A stretch of DNA of 48,465 nucleotides. Origin: Rikenellaceae bacterium. Its GTDB lineage: Bacteria > Bacteroidota > Bacteroidia > Bacteroidales > Rikenellaceae. Below the pieces are notes generated by a model. The model was not told the origin of the DNA and ran no database searches. It was given only the letters and a program-made list of their open reading frames with translations. Position numbers and translations under genes: made by a program. The stretch lies in the NCBI GenBank assembly GCA_017463585.1, contig JAFTOX010000026.1, forward strand, positions 1-48,465, written 5' to 3'. Shown in pieces: positions 33,639-42,471 of this stretch (position 1 is the stretch's first letter; each line of letters begins with the position of its first letter).

Positions 33639-34391
33639 TTAGAAACCCTTGCCGATAGCGAGGAAATCCTCAGCTTTCAGTGCAGCGCCACCGATCAGAC
33701 CACCATCAACGTCCTCCTTAGCGAAGATCTCGGCAGCATTCGAAGGCTTGCACGAACCGCCATAGAGGATCGGGGTGTTAGCAGCAGCCTCGCCGAACTT
33801 CTCAGCCAGCACCTGACGAATGTAGGCGTGGATCTCCTGAGCCTGCTCTGCGGTTGCGGTCTTACCCGTACCGATAGCCCAAACGGGCTCGTAAGCGATC
33901 ACCAGCTTAGCAAACTGCTCCTCGGTCAGGTTGAAAACAACCTCCTCGATCTGAGCCTTGCAAACTGCGAAGTGGTTGCCAGCCTCGCGCTCGTCGAGGT
34001 TCTCGCCCACGCAGTAGATGGGGGTCAAGCCGTTAGCGTAAGCCTGAGCCATCTTCTTGTTCAGGGTCTCCGAGGTCTCGCCGTAGTACTGGCGACGCTC
34101 CGAGTGGCCCAAAATTACGTACTCGCAACCCAGCGATGCGATCATTGCTGCCGAAACCTCACCGGTGTAAGCACCCTTAGCCTCGGTAGCGCAGTCCTGA
34201 GCACCAACAGCGATACCGGTGCCACGAACTACCTTCAAAACCTCGCTCAGGTGAGTGAACGGGGGGCATACGATGAAGTTCACGCAGTCGCAAACCTCGC
34301 CCTTACCAGCAACAACATTCTTTGCCAGCTCAACGCCTTCAACCGGAGTGGTGTTCATCTTCCAGTTACCGGCTACAATCTTCTTTCTCAT
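33639..34391 (-). CDS. tpiA: Triose-phosphate isomerase
   Basis: 250 residues. Catalytic K11 in AGNWKMN, His in ILGHSERR, Glu in [14 protein letters not shown], and phosphate-binding GGSCKPSNA. It interconverts dihydroxyacetone phosphate and glyceraldehyde-3-phosphate in glycolysis. Monocistronic between a terminator and a structured intergenic region. No clear -7 box was found. Confidence 0.98.
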   Translation of the reverse strand: MRKKIVAGNWKMNTTPVEGVELAKNVVAGKGEVCDCVNFIVCPPFTHLSEVLKVVRGTGIAVGAQDCATEAKGAYTGEVSAAMIASLGCEYVILGHSERRQYYGETSETLNKKMAQAYANGLTPIYCVGENLDEREAGNHFAVCKAQIEEVVFNLTEEQFAKLVIAYEPVWAIGTGKTATAEQAQEIHAYIRQVLAEKFGEAAANTPILYGGSCKPSNAAEIFAKEDVDGGLIGGAALKAEDFLAIGKGF

Positions 34392-34439
34392 AACGTAAAA
34401 GTTTGTTTATTAGTTAATATTTAAGTAGTTACATTTTGT

Positions 34440-34767
34440 TCGCATTCTGCCACGCGCGCCCTTGCGGTCGCGGTTACAGGTCTGACCCACCCCTAAATCC
34501 CCTCCTCGGGAGGGGACTTGGTCGCTACGCTCCGAGTGGCGCGTGGCGAGCGGTGTATGTCAAAATTTTGGTGCAGACCTTGCGGTCGTTGCGTTTTAGT
34601 TTTGGCGACCTCTCGATCCAAGTTCGGCGGCTGTGGGGGTCGCGCGACAAAGTTCGCGCGAGCCGCTGAACTTGGGCAGTTTCAGTCGAAACTGCCGTTT
34701 TTTACTCAATCCAAAAAACTCTCAATTCTCAATTTTGAATCTTGAATCTTGAATTTTGAATTGCAAT
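34440..34767. repeat. Structured intergenic region with copy C of the AT repeat
   Basis: No gene in about 370 bases. Visible parts: arms GCCACGCGC (34449-34457) and GCGCGTGGC about 80 bases apart, an inner CCCCTCC/GGGAGGGG hairpin near 34499-34516, a 58-base hairpin with arms CCAAGTTC...GAACTTGG (34618-34675) and inner CGCGCG pair, then GGCAGTTTC/GAAACTGCC with T-tract, and the AT repeat (34723-34762) right after the lysS stop. Confidence 0.7.
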
Positions 34768-36495
34768 CTACGCTTGTGCCTCGATCCACGCCTTCATCTC
34801 GGCGGTTGCAAGACCCAGCTTGTTCTTCTTGTTGAAGCCGCAGAGGTCGTTGAAGAGCTTCATACCGCCCGACTGAGCCGTGCCGCGCAGTGCTTCGACG
34901 GTGATGTAACCCATCTTCTGCACCACAGCAACCCACTCAGCAGGTACGCCAGCCTCGACATACTTTGCGTCGTCGTCGCGCTGAACCTTCTTCTCGGGGC
35001 GCATCGTGGGGAAGAACAGCACGTCCTGAATCGAGGGCTGGTTGGTCATAAACATCGTCAGACGGTCGATACCGATACCCATACCCGAGCACGAGGGCAT
35101 ACCATACTCCAATGCACGCACGAAGTCCATATCGATAAACATCGCCTCGTCGTCGCCGCGCTCGCTGAGCTGCATCTGCTCCTGGAAGCGCTCGTACTGA
35201 TCGATCGGATCGTTCAGCTCCGAGTAGGCGTTACACAACTCCTTACCATTCACGAACAACTCGAAACGCTCCGTAAGATCCTGATTCTCACGGTGGCGCT
35301 TACACAGAGGCGACATCTCGATGGGGTAGTCGCAGATGAACGTGGGCTGGATCAGATCCTCCTCGCAATACTGACCGAAGATCGCGTCGATCAGCTTACC
35401 CTTACCCATTGTGTCGTCCACCTCGACATTCAGACGCTTGCAAGCCTCGCGCAGCTGCTCCTCCGACTGACCCGTAATGTCGTAGCCGGTCTTCTCCTTG
35501 ATGGCGTCGGTCATCGTCAGACGACGGAAGGGAGCCTTGAACGAGATCTGCTTGTCGCCAATGGTCAGCTCGGTGGTGCCGTTCGTAGCCATTGCCACGC
35601 GCTCCAACATCTGCTCGGTGAACGACATCATCCACTTGTAGTCCTTGTAAGCGACGTAGATCTCCATACAGGTAAACTCGGGGTTGTGTGTGCGGTCCAT
35701 ACCCTCGTTACGGAAGTTCTTGCCGAACTCATACACACCCGCAAAACCACCCACGATCAGACGCTTCAAATAGAGCTCCGTTGCGATTCGCATATAGAAA
35801 TCGGTGTCCAGCGCGTTGTGGTGCGTGATGAACGGACGTGCCGCAGCACCGCCCGGAATCGGTTGAAGGATAGGCGTTTCGACCTCCAAGCAGCCGTGCT
35901 CGTTGAAGAACTCGCGCATTGTCTGCATAATCTTCGCACGCTTAACGAACACCTCGCGTACGTGGGGATTCACCGCCAGGTCGAGGTAGCGCTGACGATA
36001 GCGAACCTCGGGGTCGGTCAGTGCGTCATAGACCTGACCGTCCTTTTCCTTAACGATAGGCAGCGGGCGGATCGACTTGCTCAGAATGGTGAATTTGCGG
36101 CAGTGAACCGACAGCTCGCCAGTCTTGGTAATGAACGCAAAACCCTCAATACCAACGAAATCGCCGATATCGAGCAGCTTTTTGAATACGGTGTTGTAGA
36201 GAGTTGTATCCTCGCCCTCGCACACGTCGTCGCGGCGGATATAGATCTGGATTCGGCCCGTGTGGTCCTGAATCTCGAAGAACGACGCGCTACCCATAAT
36301 TCGGCGGCTCATAATGCGGCCTGCAACGCGAATGTCCTGATAGTTATTCTTTTCGGGGTCGAAATTCTGCTGAATTTCAGCGGCTGTTGCCGTTACATCG
36401 AACATCTCTGCGGGGTAGGGATCGATGCCCAACGCGCGCAACTGTGCGAGCGAGTTACGTCGCAACTGTTCCTGTTCGCTAAGTTCAAATGCCAT
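34768..36495 (-). CDS. lysS: Lysyl-tRNA synthetase (class II)
   Basis: 575 residues. N-terminal OB anticodon-binding domain ([29 protein letters not shown]), class II motif 2 ([20 protein letters not shown]) and motif 3 ([15 protein letters not shown]). It charges tRNA-Lys. After motif 3 there is a tail of about 75 residues ([19 protein letters not shown]...), longer than E. coli LysS but familiar in Bacteroidetes. A -7 box TATCTTTG on the minus strand lies at 36538-36531. Confidence 0.97.
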   Translation of the reverse strand: MAFELSEQEQLRRNSLAQLRALGIDPYPAEMFDVTATAAEIQQNFDPEKNNYQDIRVAGRIMSRRIMGSASFFEIQDHTGRIQIYIRRDDVCEGEDTTLYNTVFKKLLDIGDFVGIEGFAFITKTGELSVHCRKFTILSKSIRPLPIVKEKDGQVYDALTDPEVRYRQRYLDLAVNPHVREVFVKRAKIMQTMREFFNEHGCLEVETPILQPIPGGAAARPFITHHNALDTDFYMRIATELYLKRLIVGGFAGVYEFGKNFRNEGMDRTHNPEFTCMEIYVAYKDYKWMMSFTEQMLERVAMATNGTTELTIGDKQISFKAPFRRLTMTDAIKEKTGYDITGQSEEQLREACKRLNVEVDDTMGKGKLIDAIFGQYCEEDLIQPTFICDYPIEMSPLCKRHRENQDLTERFELFVNGKELCNAYSELNDPIDQYERFQEQMQLSERGDDEAMFIDMDFVRALEYGMPSCSGMGIGIDRLTMFMTNQPSIQDVLFFPTMRPEKKVQRDDDAKYVEAGVPAEWVAVVQKMGYITVEALRGTAQSGGMKLFNDLCGFNKKNKLGLATAEMKAWIEAQA

Positions 36496-36599
36496 AGTGT
36501 ATATCTTGTTTTATAGTTATTTCTAAGCTACAAAGATACGAACAATACTCCGAAATATGAACATTTCGGGCTGCATTTATATAAATATAGGTATCGTTT

Positions 36600-37235
36600 T
36601 TACTTTTGGGGCTCGTTGTAGAGTCCGCAACGGCGTGCGACGAAGACTCCCGCCGCGCCAATTAGCACGCCGAGGGCGATTCCCGCCAAGACTTGCGAGG
36701 GGAAGTGAGCGCCGAGATAAATGCGTGAGTAGCAGATTATTGCCACCCATACGAAGGCCACGATTGTAAACCAGCGACGTTGAACGAACGACACAGCGAC
36801 CGTTGCTGCGGCGACGGCACCCGCGGTGTGCCACAGCCGTTCGTGAATGAACGAGTGGGCGAGGTAGGCGATGGCGGTTGTGGTCGAGGCGTGCGCCGAA
36901 ACCGTGCCATACAGACCTTTATTGACGAAGGGCACGCCGTCACGCAGCGGGAAGTGCATCAGGGGCATTACGTCGGCGTCGTGATTGGGGCGCAACATCT
37001 GCAAACCATTCTTGAAGAGGTTGCAGATCTGGTCGGCCAAGCCCACCGCTGCCGCGATCAGTAGAACCGCGAAAAGCGTTGTGCGCCAGCCATATCGCCG
37101 CCAAATGAGGTAGATAATCAGAAGGTACAACGGTAGCCACGTCAATCGACCCGAGATGATGAACATCGCCTGATCGATTGCCGAGCCTCCGTCGAAATTG
37201 AGTGCCAGGAATATCGCCTCGTCCAGCCGCTCCAT
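36600..37235 (-). CDS. PAP2-family membrane phosphatase
   Basis: 211 residues with about five membrane helices. Active-site blocks: K75-x6-R82-P83 in KNGLQMLRP, S113-A-H115 in TVSAHAS, and S170-R171...H177 in SRIYLGAHFPSQ. The residue after H-x3 is Gln181 where Asp is usual. Probable substrate is a lipid phosphate (lipid A, undecaprenyl diphosphate or phosphatidylglycerol phosphate); sequence does not decide. It follows the Zn-peptidase gene by 21 bases. Confidence 0.9.
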   Translation of the reverse strand: MERLDEAIFLALNFDGGSAIDQAMFIISGRLTWLPLYLLIIYLIWRRYGWRTTLFAVLLIAAAVGLADQICNLFKNGLQMLRPNHDADVMPLMHFPLRDGVPFVNKGLYGTVSAHASTTTAIAYLAHSFIHERLWHTAGAVAAATVAVSFVQRRWFTIVAFVWVAIICYSRIYLGAHFPSQVLAGIALGVLIGAAGVFVARRCGLYNEPQK

Positions 37236-37256
37236 ACCTTCAAACGCACGTGTGAA

Positions 37257-37949
37257 TTAGTCGCGGTTGCGGGCGAAACCGAGGTAGTAGAGTAGCGTTG
37301 CGATGGCACTCAGCGCCGCCACCAGATAGGTGCGAGCCGCCCAGCGCAACGAGATCGTCGCGCCCTCCATCTGCGAGTCGTCGAGCGTGCGGGTCGAGCG
37401 CAGCCAATCGAGCGCGCGCTCCGAGGCGTTATACTCGACGGGCAGAGTCACGATCGAGAAGAGTGCCGATGCTGCAATCATCAGAATACCAATCCAAAAC
37501 AGCGCAGGGAAGGTGTTGATCGTGAGCATTCCGAGGATAATCACCCACGTCGAGAAGCGCGAGGTGATCGAGATCAACGGTACCAATTTCGAACGCATTT
37601 CGAGCCAAGCGTAACCGCGGGCGTGCTGCACAGCGTGGCCGCACTCGTGCGCTGCAACTGCCGCTGCCGCGATCGAGGGGCTGTTATAGACTGACTCACT
37701 GAGGTTTACGGTTTTGTTGGCGGGGTTATAGTGGTCGGTCAGGTGACCGGGGGTCGAGGTTACGCGCACGTCATAGATACCGTTGTCGCGCAACATCTTC
37801 TCGGCCACGTCGCGTCCCGTCATTCCGTTCGAGGTGCCGACGTGCGAATATTTCGTAAAGACGGACTGCAAGCGCCACTGCACCAGCATTCCCACGATGC
37901 CGATCACGATGATCAGCAGCCATTCGATGTTAATTCCTGCTAAGGGCAT
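37257..37949 (-). CDS. Membrane zinc metallopeptidase, YugP-like
   Basis: 230 residues. N-terminal membrane helix (LLIIVIGIVGMLVQW), zinc motif H101-E102-x2-H105 in AAHECGHAVQHA, and three C-terminal membrane segments. The family (putative neutral zinc peptidase) is common in bacteria with unknown substrates. Promoter TATATTTG on the minus strand (37995-37988). Probably co-transcribed with the PAP2 gene. Confidence 0.9.
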   Translation of the reverse strand: MPLAGINIEWLLIIVIGIVGMLVQWRLQSVFTKYSHVGTSNGMTGRDVAEKMLRDNGIYDVRVTSTPGHLTDHYNPANKTVNLSESVYNSPSIAAAAVAAHECGHAVQHARGYAWLEMRSKLVPLISITSRFSTWVIILGMLTINTFPALFWIGILMIAASALFSIVTLPVEYNASERALDWLRSTRTLDDSQMEGATISLRWAARTYLVAALSAIATLLYYLGFARNRD

Positions 37950-38049
37950 AATTGTCTAAAAAGTTTACTTGTCTGTTAAATTTATCGCAAATATAACGAA
38001 TCGTATCTGATTTTATTGCGTTCATCGACCTTTTGACCAGCCGAACGCG

Positions 38050-38805
38050 CTATTTACGCACGGTGAGGTAGGCGTTTGCCTGCTGTTGCGGAGTGATCAG
38101 TACGTCGTCGATATTGACGTGCGCAGGCTGGCTGACGATCCAACCGATCACCTCGGCTATATCGCTGCCTGTCAGCGGAGTAACGCCCTTATAGACACCC
38201 TTCGCGCGCTCCTCGTCGCCGTGGAAACGCACCACAGAGAACTCCGTCTCGACCATACCCGGACGCACCTCGCTCACCTTGATTCCGTGTGCGACCAGAT
38301 CCGAGCGCATCGACTGCGAAATGGCGTGCACGGCGTGCTTCGAAGCGCAGTAGACCGCTCCGTTTTCGTAGGGTTGTGTGCCAGCGATCGAGCCGAGATT
38401 GACGATGTGACCGCGCTGAGCCGCAACCATACGGCGCGAAACGATACGCGTAACGTAGAGCAGACCCTTTATGTTGGTGTCAATCATTGCGTTCCAATCC
38501 TCGGTCGAGCCGACGTCGATATGCTCCAAGCCCGCTGCCAGACCCGCATTGTTGACCAGCACGTCGATGGTGCGGTCGGCGGGAATCTGCGCCAGATACT
38601 CCTCGCAAGCGGCCTCGTCGCGCACATCGAAAATGAGCGTCTGCACCTCGACGTTGTGTGCCGTGCGAAGCTCCTCGGCGAGGCGTTCGAGGCGGTCAGC
38701 ACGACGCGCGGTGAGTACCAAATCGTAGCCGAGAGCGGCCAATTTTCGTGCGGTTGCCTCGCCAATTCCCGACGAAGCACCGGTAATGAGTGCAAGTTTT
38801 GCCAT
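38050..38805 (-). CDS. Short-chain dehydrogenase/reductase, YdfG-like
   Basis: 251 residues from ATG 38805; ATG 38814 adds three. TGASSGIG (8-15) binds the nucleotide, ARR after the second strand hints at NADP, NNAG and YCASK (catalytic Tyr and Lys) are present. It resembles serine/3-hydroxy acid dehydrogenases such as YdfG. Promoter TATTTTTG on the minus strand (38832-38825), divergent from the permease gene. Confidence 0.93.
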   Translation of the reverse strand: MAKLALITGASSGIGEATARKLAALGYDLVLTARRADRLERLAEELRTAHNVEVQTLIFDVRDEAACEEYLAQIPADRTIDVLVNNAGLAAGLEHIDVGSTEDWNAMIDTNIKGLLYVTRIVSRRMVAAQRGHIVNLGSIAGTQPYENGAVYCASKHAVHAISQSMRSDLVAHGIKVSEVRPGMVETEFSVVRFHGDEERAKGVYKGVTPLTGSDIAEVIGWIVSQPAHVNIDDVLITPQQQANAYLTVRK

Positions 38806-38871
38806 AAAATCCATAGGTTTTGGACAAAAATATAAAATTTTTACCTTACTTTGCATAAAATTAACGAAATT

Positions 38872-40116
38872 TTGAACCTCGAATTTTTCATAGCACGCCG
38901 ACTTGCCTCGTCGCCCGACGAGAGCCAGCGCAACGTGATGGTGCGAATCGCAACGGCGACCGTGGCCATTGGCGTGGCGGTGATGATTGTGGCGTTGGCC
39001 GTGATCACGGGATTCAAGCGCGAGATTACCGACAAAATTATCGGCTTTGCATCTCACGTTCAGGTGGTTAACCTCGACGGCAATTCGTCGTTCGAGCGTC
39101 CGCCAATCGAGCGCTCCGCCTCGTTCGAGGAGCGTGTGAAGGTGTTGCCCGCGACCGCCTCGATCGCTCCGTTTGCCGTCAAGGGCGGTATCGTCCGCAC
39201 CTCGGAGGCGATGCAGGGCGTGATGCTCAAAGGCGTCGGCGAGGGCTACGACGAGCGAATTTTTGCTGCAAATCTTGTGCGCGGAACGCTGCCACGTGTG
39301 GGGGGCGAGGAGCGACACAAGGACCTGCTGATCTCCGAGTCGCTGGCGGCGATGTTGCGCCTCGATACAGCCTCGAAGGTCGAGATGTTGTTCGTGCAGG
39401 AGGACGGTCGCCCGCGACGCGATAGGTTCAAGGTGTGCGGAGTCTATTCGACCGGAATGGGCGATATGGACAATATGATGGTCATCACCGAACTGCGTAA
39501 CGTTCAGCGACTTAATGGCTGGGACGAGCGGCAGATTACGGGCTACGAGATCAATACGAACGACTTCTCGCGCTTGGCCGAGTATGCCGAACGAATCGAC
39601 CTGATTGCTGCCGAGGTGAGCGTGCGTGAGGGTCGAAATCTGATGGCCGAGGACATCGAACATCGCTATCCGACGATCTTCGATTGGCTACGTGCGCACA
39701 ACGTTAATGCGGTGGTAATCATCGTGATAATGATCACCGTGGCGCTGATGAATATGATCTCGGCAATGTTGATCATACTGCTCGAACGCACCCGAATGAT
39801 CGGTCTGCTCAAAGCGATGGGTATGCGTAACGGCGCGATTCAGCGAGTGTTCCTCTATCGTTCGCTCTACATTGTGGCTCGCGGAGCCGTGTGGGGTAAT
39901 GTTATCGGCTTGGCTATCTGTGCGTTACAACGTTGGGGACACATCGTCAAACTCGATCCGTCGGGCTATATGCTCTCGGAGGTGCCCATCTGTGTCGAGT
40001 GGTGGTGGCTGGTGGTCCTCAATGTCGGAACGGTGGCGGCGATTGTGCTGCTGATGGCGTTGCCGACGATGATCATTTCGTTTATAAAACCCGATACATC
40101 AATACGTTACCAATAA
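38872..40116 (+). CDS. LolC/LolE-like ABC transporter permease
   Basis: 414 residues if TTG 38872 is the start; no ATG lies before the conserved NLEFFIARRLAS, which begins most Bacteroidetes members. It has TM1 (IATATVAIGVAVMIVALAVITGF), a large periplasmic domain (about 60-280) and three C-terminal TM helices (FtsX/MacB fold; LLERTRMIGLLKAMGMRNGAIQRVFLYRS). It probably extracts lipoproteins from the inner membrane. The menG gene starts 2 bases after its stop. A near-consensus -7 box lies at 38846-38853. Confidence 0.85.
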   Translation: MNLEFFIARRLASSPDESQRNVMVRIATATVAIGVAVMIVALAVITGFKREITDKIIGFASHVQVVNLDGNSSFERPPIERSASFEERVKVLPATASIAPFAVKGGIVRTSEAMQGVMLKGVGEGYDERIFAANLVRGTLPRVGGEERHKDLLISESLAAMLRLDTASKVEMLFVQEDGRPRRDRFKVCGVYSTGMGDMDNMMVITELRNVQRLNGWDERQITGYEINTNDFSRLAEYAERIDLIAAEVSVREGRNLMAEDIEHRYPTIFDWLRAHNVNAVVIIVIMITVALMNMISAMLIILLERTRMIGLLKAMGMRNGAIQRVFLYRSLYIVARGAVWGNVIGLAICALQRWGHIVKLDPSGYMLSEVPICVEWWWLVVLNVGTVAAIVLLMALPTMIISFIKPDTSIRYQ

Positions 40117-40118
40117 TT

Positions 40119-40832
40119 ATGACGCAAACTGAAAACCAACCCAAAAGCCCGATTCGAGCAATGTTCGACCGCATTGCTCCGAGTTATGATACGTTGAACC
40201 ACTTGATGTCGCTCGGAATCGACTACCTGTGGCGTCGCCGTGCGGTGCGCGAGCTGCGAAAATTTGCACCCAAGCGTGTGCTGGATCTCGCAACGGGAAC
40301 GTGCGATTTGGCGATTGCGATTGCGAAAGGCATTGAGGGAGTGAAGGTTACGGGTACGGATATCTCGACCGAGATGGTCGAGGTGGGTCGTGCGAAGGTG
40401 GCCGAGCGAGGGCTGAGCGAGCAAATCGAGTTGGGGATTGCCGACGCCGAGCAGTTGCCCTACGGCGAGGGTGAGTACGACGCGGTGACGGTCGGTTTCG
40501 GTGTGCGTAATTTCGTGCATAAAGAGCAGGGACTGAGCGAGATGGCTCGTGTGCTGCGATCGGGTGGCGTGGTCGAAATTTTGGAACTTTCGCGCCCGAC
40601 GAATAAAATATTTGGTCCGATTTTCCGTTTCTATTTTCATAAGTTGATGCCGATTGTCGGCGGCTGGATCTCGGGCGACCGTGCGGCGTATAGCTATCTG
40701 CCTGCGTCGGTCGATAAATTCCCCGCACCCCAGCGCTTCGTCGAGATGATGCGCGAGGCGGGGTTGGAGGAGTGCCGCGCAATATCGCTGACATTCGGAG
40801 TTGCGTATATTTATATAGGTGTAAAACGATGA
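40119..40832 (+). CDS. menG: Demethylmenaquinone methyltransferase
   Basis: 237 residues. SAM-binding VLDLATGTCDLAIAIA, then TGTDISTEMVEVGRAKV, and family blocks MFDRIAPSYDTLNHLMSLGIDYLWR and VTVGFGVRNF. UbiE/MenG family; menaquinone is the quinone expected in Bacteroidetes. Coupled to both neighbours (2-base gap upstream, ATGA overlap downstream). Confidence 0.95.
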   Translation: MTQTENQPKSPIRAMFDRIAPSYDTLNHLMSLGIDYLWRRRAVRELRKFAPKRVLDLATGTCDLAIAIAKGIEGVKVTGTDISTEMVEVGRAKVAERGLSEQIELGIADAEQLPYGEGEYDAVTVGFGVRNFVHKEQGLSEMARVLRSGGVVEILELSRPTNKIFGPIFRFYFHKLMPIVGGWISGDRAAYSYLPASVDKFPAPQRFVEMMREAGLEECRAISLTFGVAYIYIGVKR

Positions 40833-41335
40833 AACGAACTCTCTATTTGACCGTTATGGTGGCGTGCGCGCTGCTTCTCGGTTCGTGTAACAAGGAGCGA
40901 CAGGCGGAACGTCTGCGCGAGAAGATCCAATTTGTGAGTCTGGACGATGTGACTCCGCACGGTCTTTCGGGGGTCGATGCGGTGGTGACCTTAGCCAATC
41001 ACACCCGTCACAATATCACGCTCGAAGGGGCTACGCTCACGCTTAACTATCGAGATAACTCGGTGGCAATGTTGCAGTTACGTGACGAGGTGCTGCTACC
41101 CAAACGCTTCGAGGGTCAGCTCTCGATTTCGACCCGAATGAAGATCTACGACCCGCTGTCGGCGGTGGGCGTGTGGGCGCGAATCCGCAACAATAATGTC
41201 GAAAATATGACCGTCAGCGTCGAGGCGCAGGTCAAGGCGGGTCCCGTGCGCAAAAATATTTCGATAGAGAAGATGGAACTCCAAAAATTTCTTAGTAAAT
41301 TTGCATTATCGACCGAGGAGGTCGAGCGGATTTAA
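40829..41335 (+). CDS. Lipoprotein with LEA14-like beta domain
   Basis: 168 residues from ATG 40829, overlapping menG by 4 bases. Lipobox LLLGSC at about 15-20. The rest is strand-rich (VDAVVTLANHTRHNITLEGATLTLNYRD..., RFEGQLSISTRMKIYDPLS), resembling the LEA14/WHy fold of Bacteroidetes lipoproteins. Function unknown. The fold is inference from pattern. Confidence 0.7.
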   Translation: MKRTLYLTVMVACALLLGSCNKERQAERLREKIQFVSLDDVTPHGLSGVDAVVTLANHTRHNITLEGATLTLNYRDNSVAMLQLRDEVLLPKRFEGQLSISTRMKIYDPLSAVGVWARIRNNNVENMTVSVEAQVKAGPVRKNISIEKMELQKFLSKFALSTEEVERI

Positions 41336-41356
41336 CTCAAACAATAGACCCGAAAG

Positions 41357-41809
41357 ATGAAACGTATCGCATTGATTATTATAGCGTTGGTGACCTCGCT
41401 GACGGTCGGCGCACAGAATCTCGACTCATTCCGTGACAAGCTCGCACGGAGCCAGAACGGAGCCTCGATCGAGGTGCGTGAGCACGGTAACGCCTCGGCG
41501 GCGGTGGCCTCGGCAACGACCCAGACGCAGCGTAGCCACGTGCGTGGTTACCGTGTGGGTATCTTCTACGACAACAGCCAGGACGCGCGTGTGCGTGCCG
41601 CACAAGCCGAGCAGCTGTTCCGTGCCAACTTCCCGTCGATCCCCGTCTACAAGGATTATCGCAATCCGTACTTCATCGTTGCGGTCGGAAATTGCCTGAC
41701 ACAAGAGGAGGCAACGATCCTCTGGGGACGTGTCAAAACGCTCTTTCCGAAGGCCCACATAACCCGTACGGATATTCCGATTGCCCATCTTGCGCGAAAA
41801 ATTGATTAA
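41357..41809 (+). CDS. Secreted SPOR-domain protein
   Basis: 150 residues. Signal peptide ending TVGAQ, linker with Ala/Thr, then a SPOR domain (about 62-140; YRVGIFYDNSQDARVRAAQAEQLF, YKDYRNPYFIVAVGN, TLFPKAHITR). SPOR domains bind glycan strands stripped of peptides at division sites. Last gene of the permease-menG operon. Confidence 0.9.
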   Translation: MKRIALIIIALVTSLTVGAQNLDSFRDKLARSQNGASIEVREHGNASAAVASATTQTQRSHVRGYRVGIFYDNSQDARVRAAQAEQLFRANFPSIPVYKDYRNPYFIVAVGNCLTQEEATILWGRVKTLFPKAHITRTDIPIAHLARKID

Positions 41810-41834
41810 ATTTTGCAGTTTGCGGGGCAATTTC

Positions 41835-41865
41835 TTGCATTTTTGAAATCAATAACTTATTTTTG
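41835..41865 (+). promoter_or_regulatory. Promoter of the acidic lipoprotein gene
   Basis: TTG 41835-41837 and TATTTTTG 41858-41865, 20-base spacer, leader about 28 bases. Confidence 0.75.
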
Positions 41866-41896
41866 TGAGGTTTAACAATTTAATTTATTTACGACT

Positions 41897-42208
41897 ATGA
41901 AGAAGTTTTTCTCTTTTATGGTAGTAGCTGCCGCTTTCGCTTTCGTAGGTTGCGGTAACGCTAATCAGCCCGCTGCTGAGGCAGAGGCTGCTGCTGATGA
42001 GGCAGTTGAGGTAGTTGAGGCTGCTGAGGAGTGCACCGAGGCTTGCGCTGAGGGTGAGTGCACCGAGGCTGAGCAGACCAAGGTTGAGGAGGTAGCTGAG
42101 GAGGTAGTTGAGACCGCTGAGAAGGTTGAGGCTGGTGTTGAGGCTGCACAGAAGGCTGCTGACGCTGTAAAGGCTGCTGCTGAGAAGGTTAAAGAGGCTA
42201 CGAAATAA
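41897..42208 (+). CDS. Small acidic Ala/Glu-rich lipoprotein
   Basis: 103 residues. Signal ending AFAFVGC. The mature part is low-complexity Ala/Glu/Val with a Cys-containing segment (AAEECTEACAEGECTEAEQ) and a long predicted coiled coil (VEEVAEEVVETAEKVEAGVEAAQKAADAVKAAAEKVKEA). No catalytic residues. Strong promoter, terminator and codon bias suggest an abundant envelope protein of unknown role. Confidence 0.75.
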   Translation: MKKFFSFMVVAAAFAFVGCGNANQPAAEAEAAADEAVEVVEAAEECTEACAEGECTEAEQTKVEEVAEEVVETAEKVEAGVEAAQKAADAVKAAAEKVKEATK

Positions 42209-42231
42209 TTAGGCTCTGAACCAATCAGGCT

Positions 42232-42268
42232 CAAGCGATCCCACGATGGGGTCGCTTTTGCTTTTTTT
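42232..42268 (+). terminator. Terminator of the acidic lipoprotein gene
   Basis: AAGCGATCCC pairs with GGGGTCGCTT with a small asymmetry; seven T follow after four bases. Confidence 0.8.
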
Positions 42269-42271
42269 GGT

Positions 42272-42334
42272 GCGGGGCGGCGCGAGGGCATTTTTTCGGA
42301 GAGGCGGGGTGGCGCGAGGGCTTTTTTCGGAGAG
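42272..42334. repeat. Two tandem GC-rich repeats
   Basis: Units of about 31-32 bases (GCGGGGcGGCGCGAGGGC, then TTTTTTCGGAGAG) occur twice in succession, at about 42272-42303 and 42304-42334. Confidence 0.8.
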
Positions 42335-42413
42335 GCGGGTGCTTAAACTTTTCGGTCGCTTTTGCATTTTGTGGGGGAGGTTGCCATTTGAAGGGGCGAA
42401 TTGCGCTGTGTGG

Positions 42414-42443
42414 TTGCTATTTCGCAAAAAATAGTTACTTTTG
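42414..42443 (+). promoter_or_regulatory. Promoter of lspA
   Basis: TTG 42414-42416 and TACTTTTG 42436-42443, 19-base spacer, leader about 24 bases. Confidence 0.75.
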
Positions 42444-42471
42444 TGAATCATTTAGCGAAAATATTTAGACT

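Noticed and set aside
34756..36516. 586-residue plus-strand frame opposite lysS
   Set aside because: Antisense shadow of lysS, which has full class II synthetase motifs.
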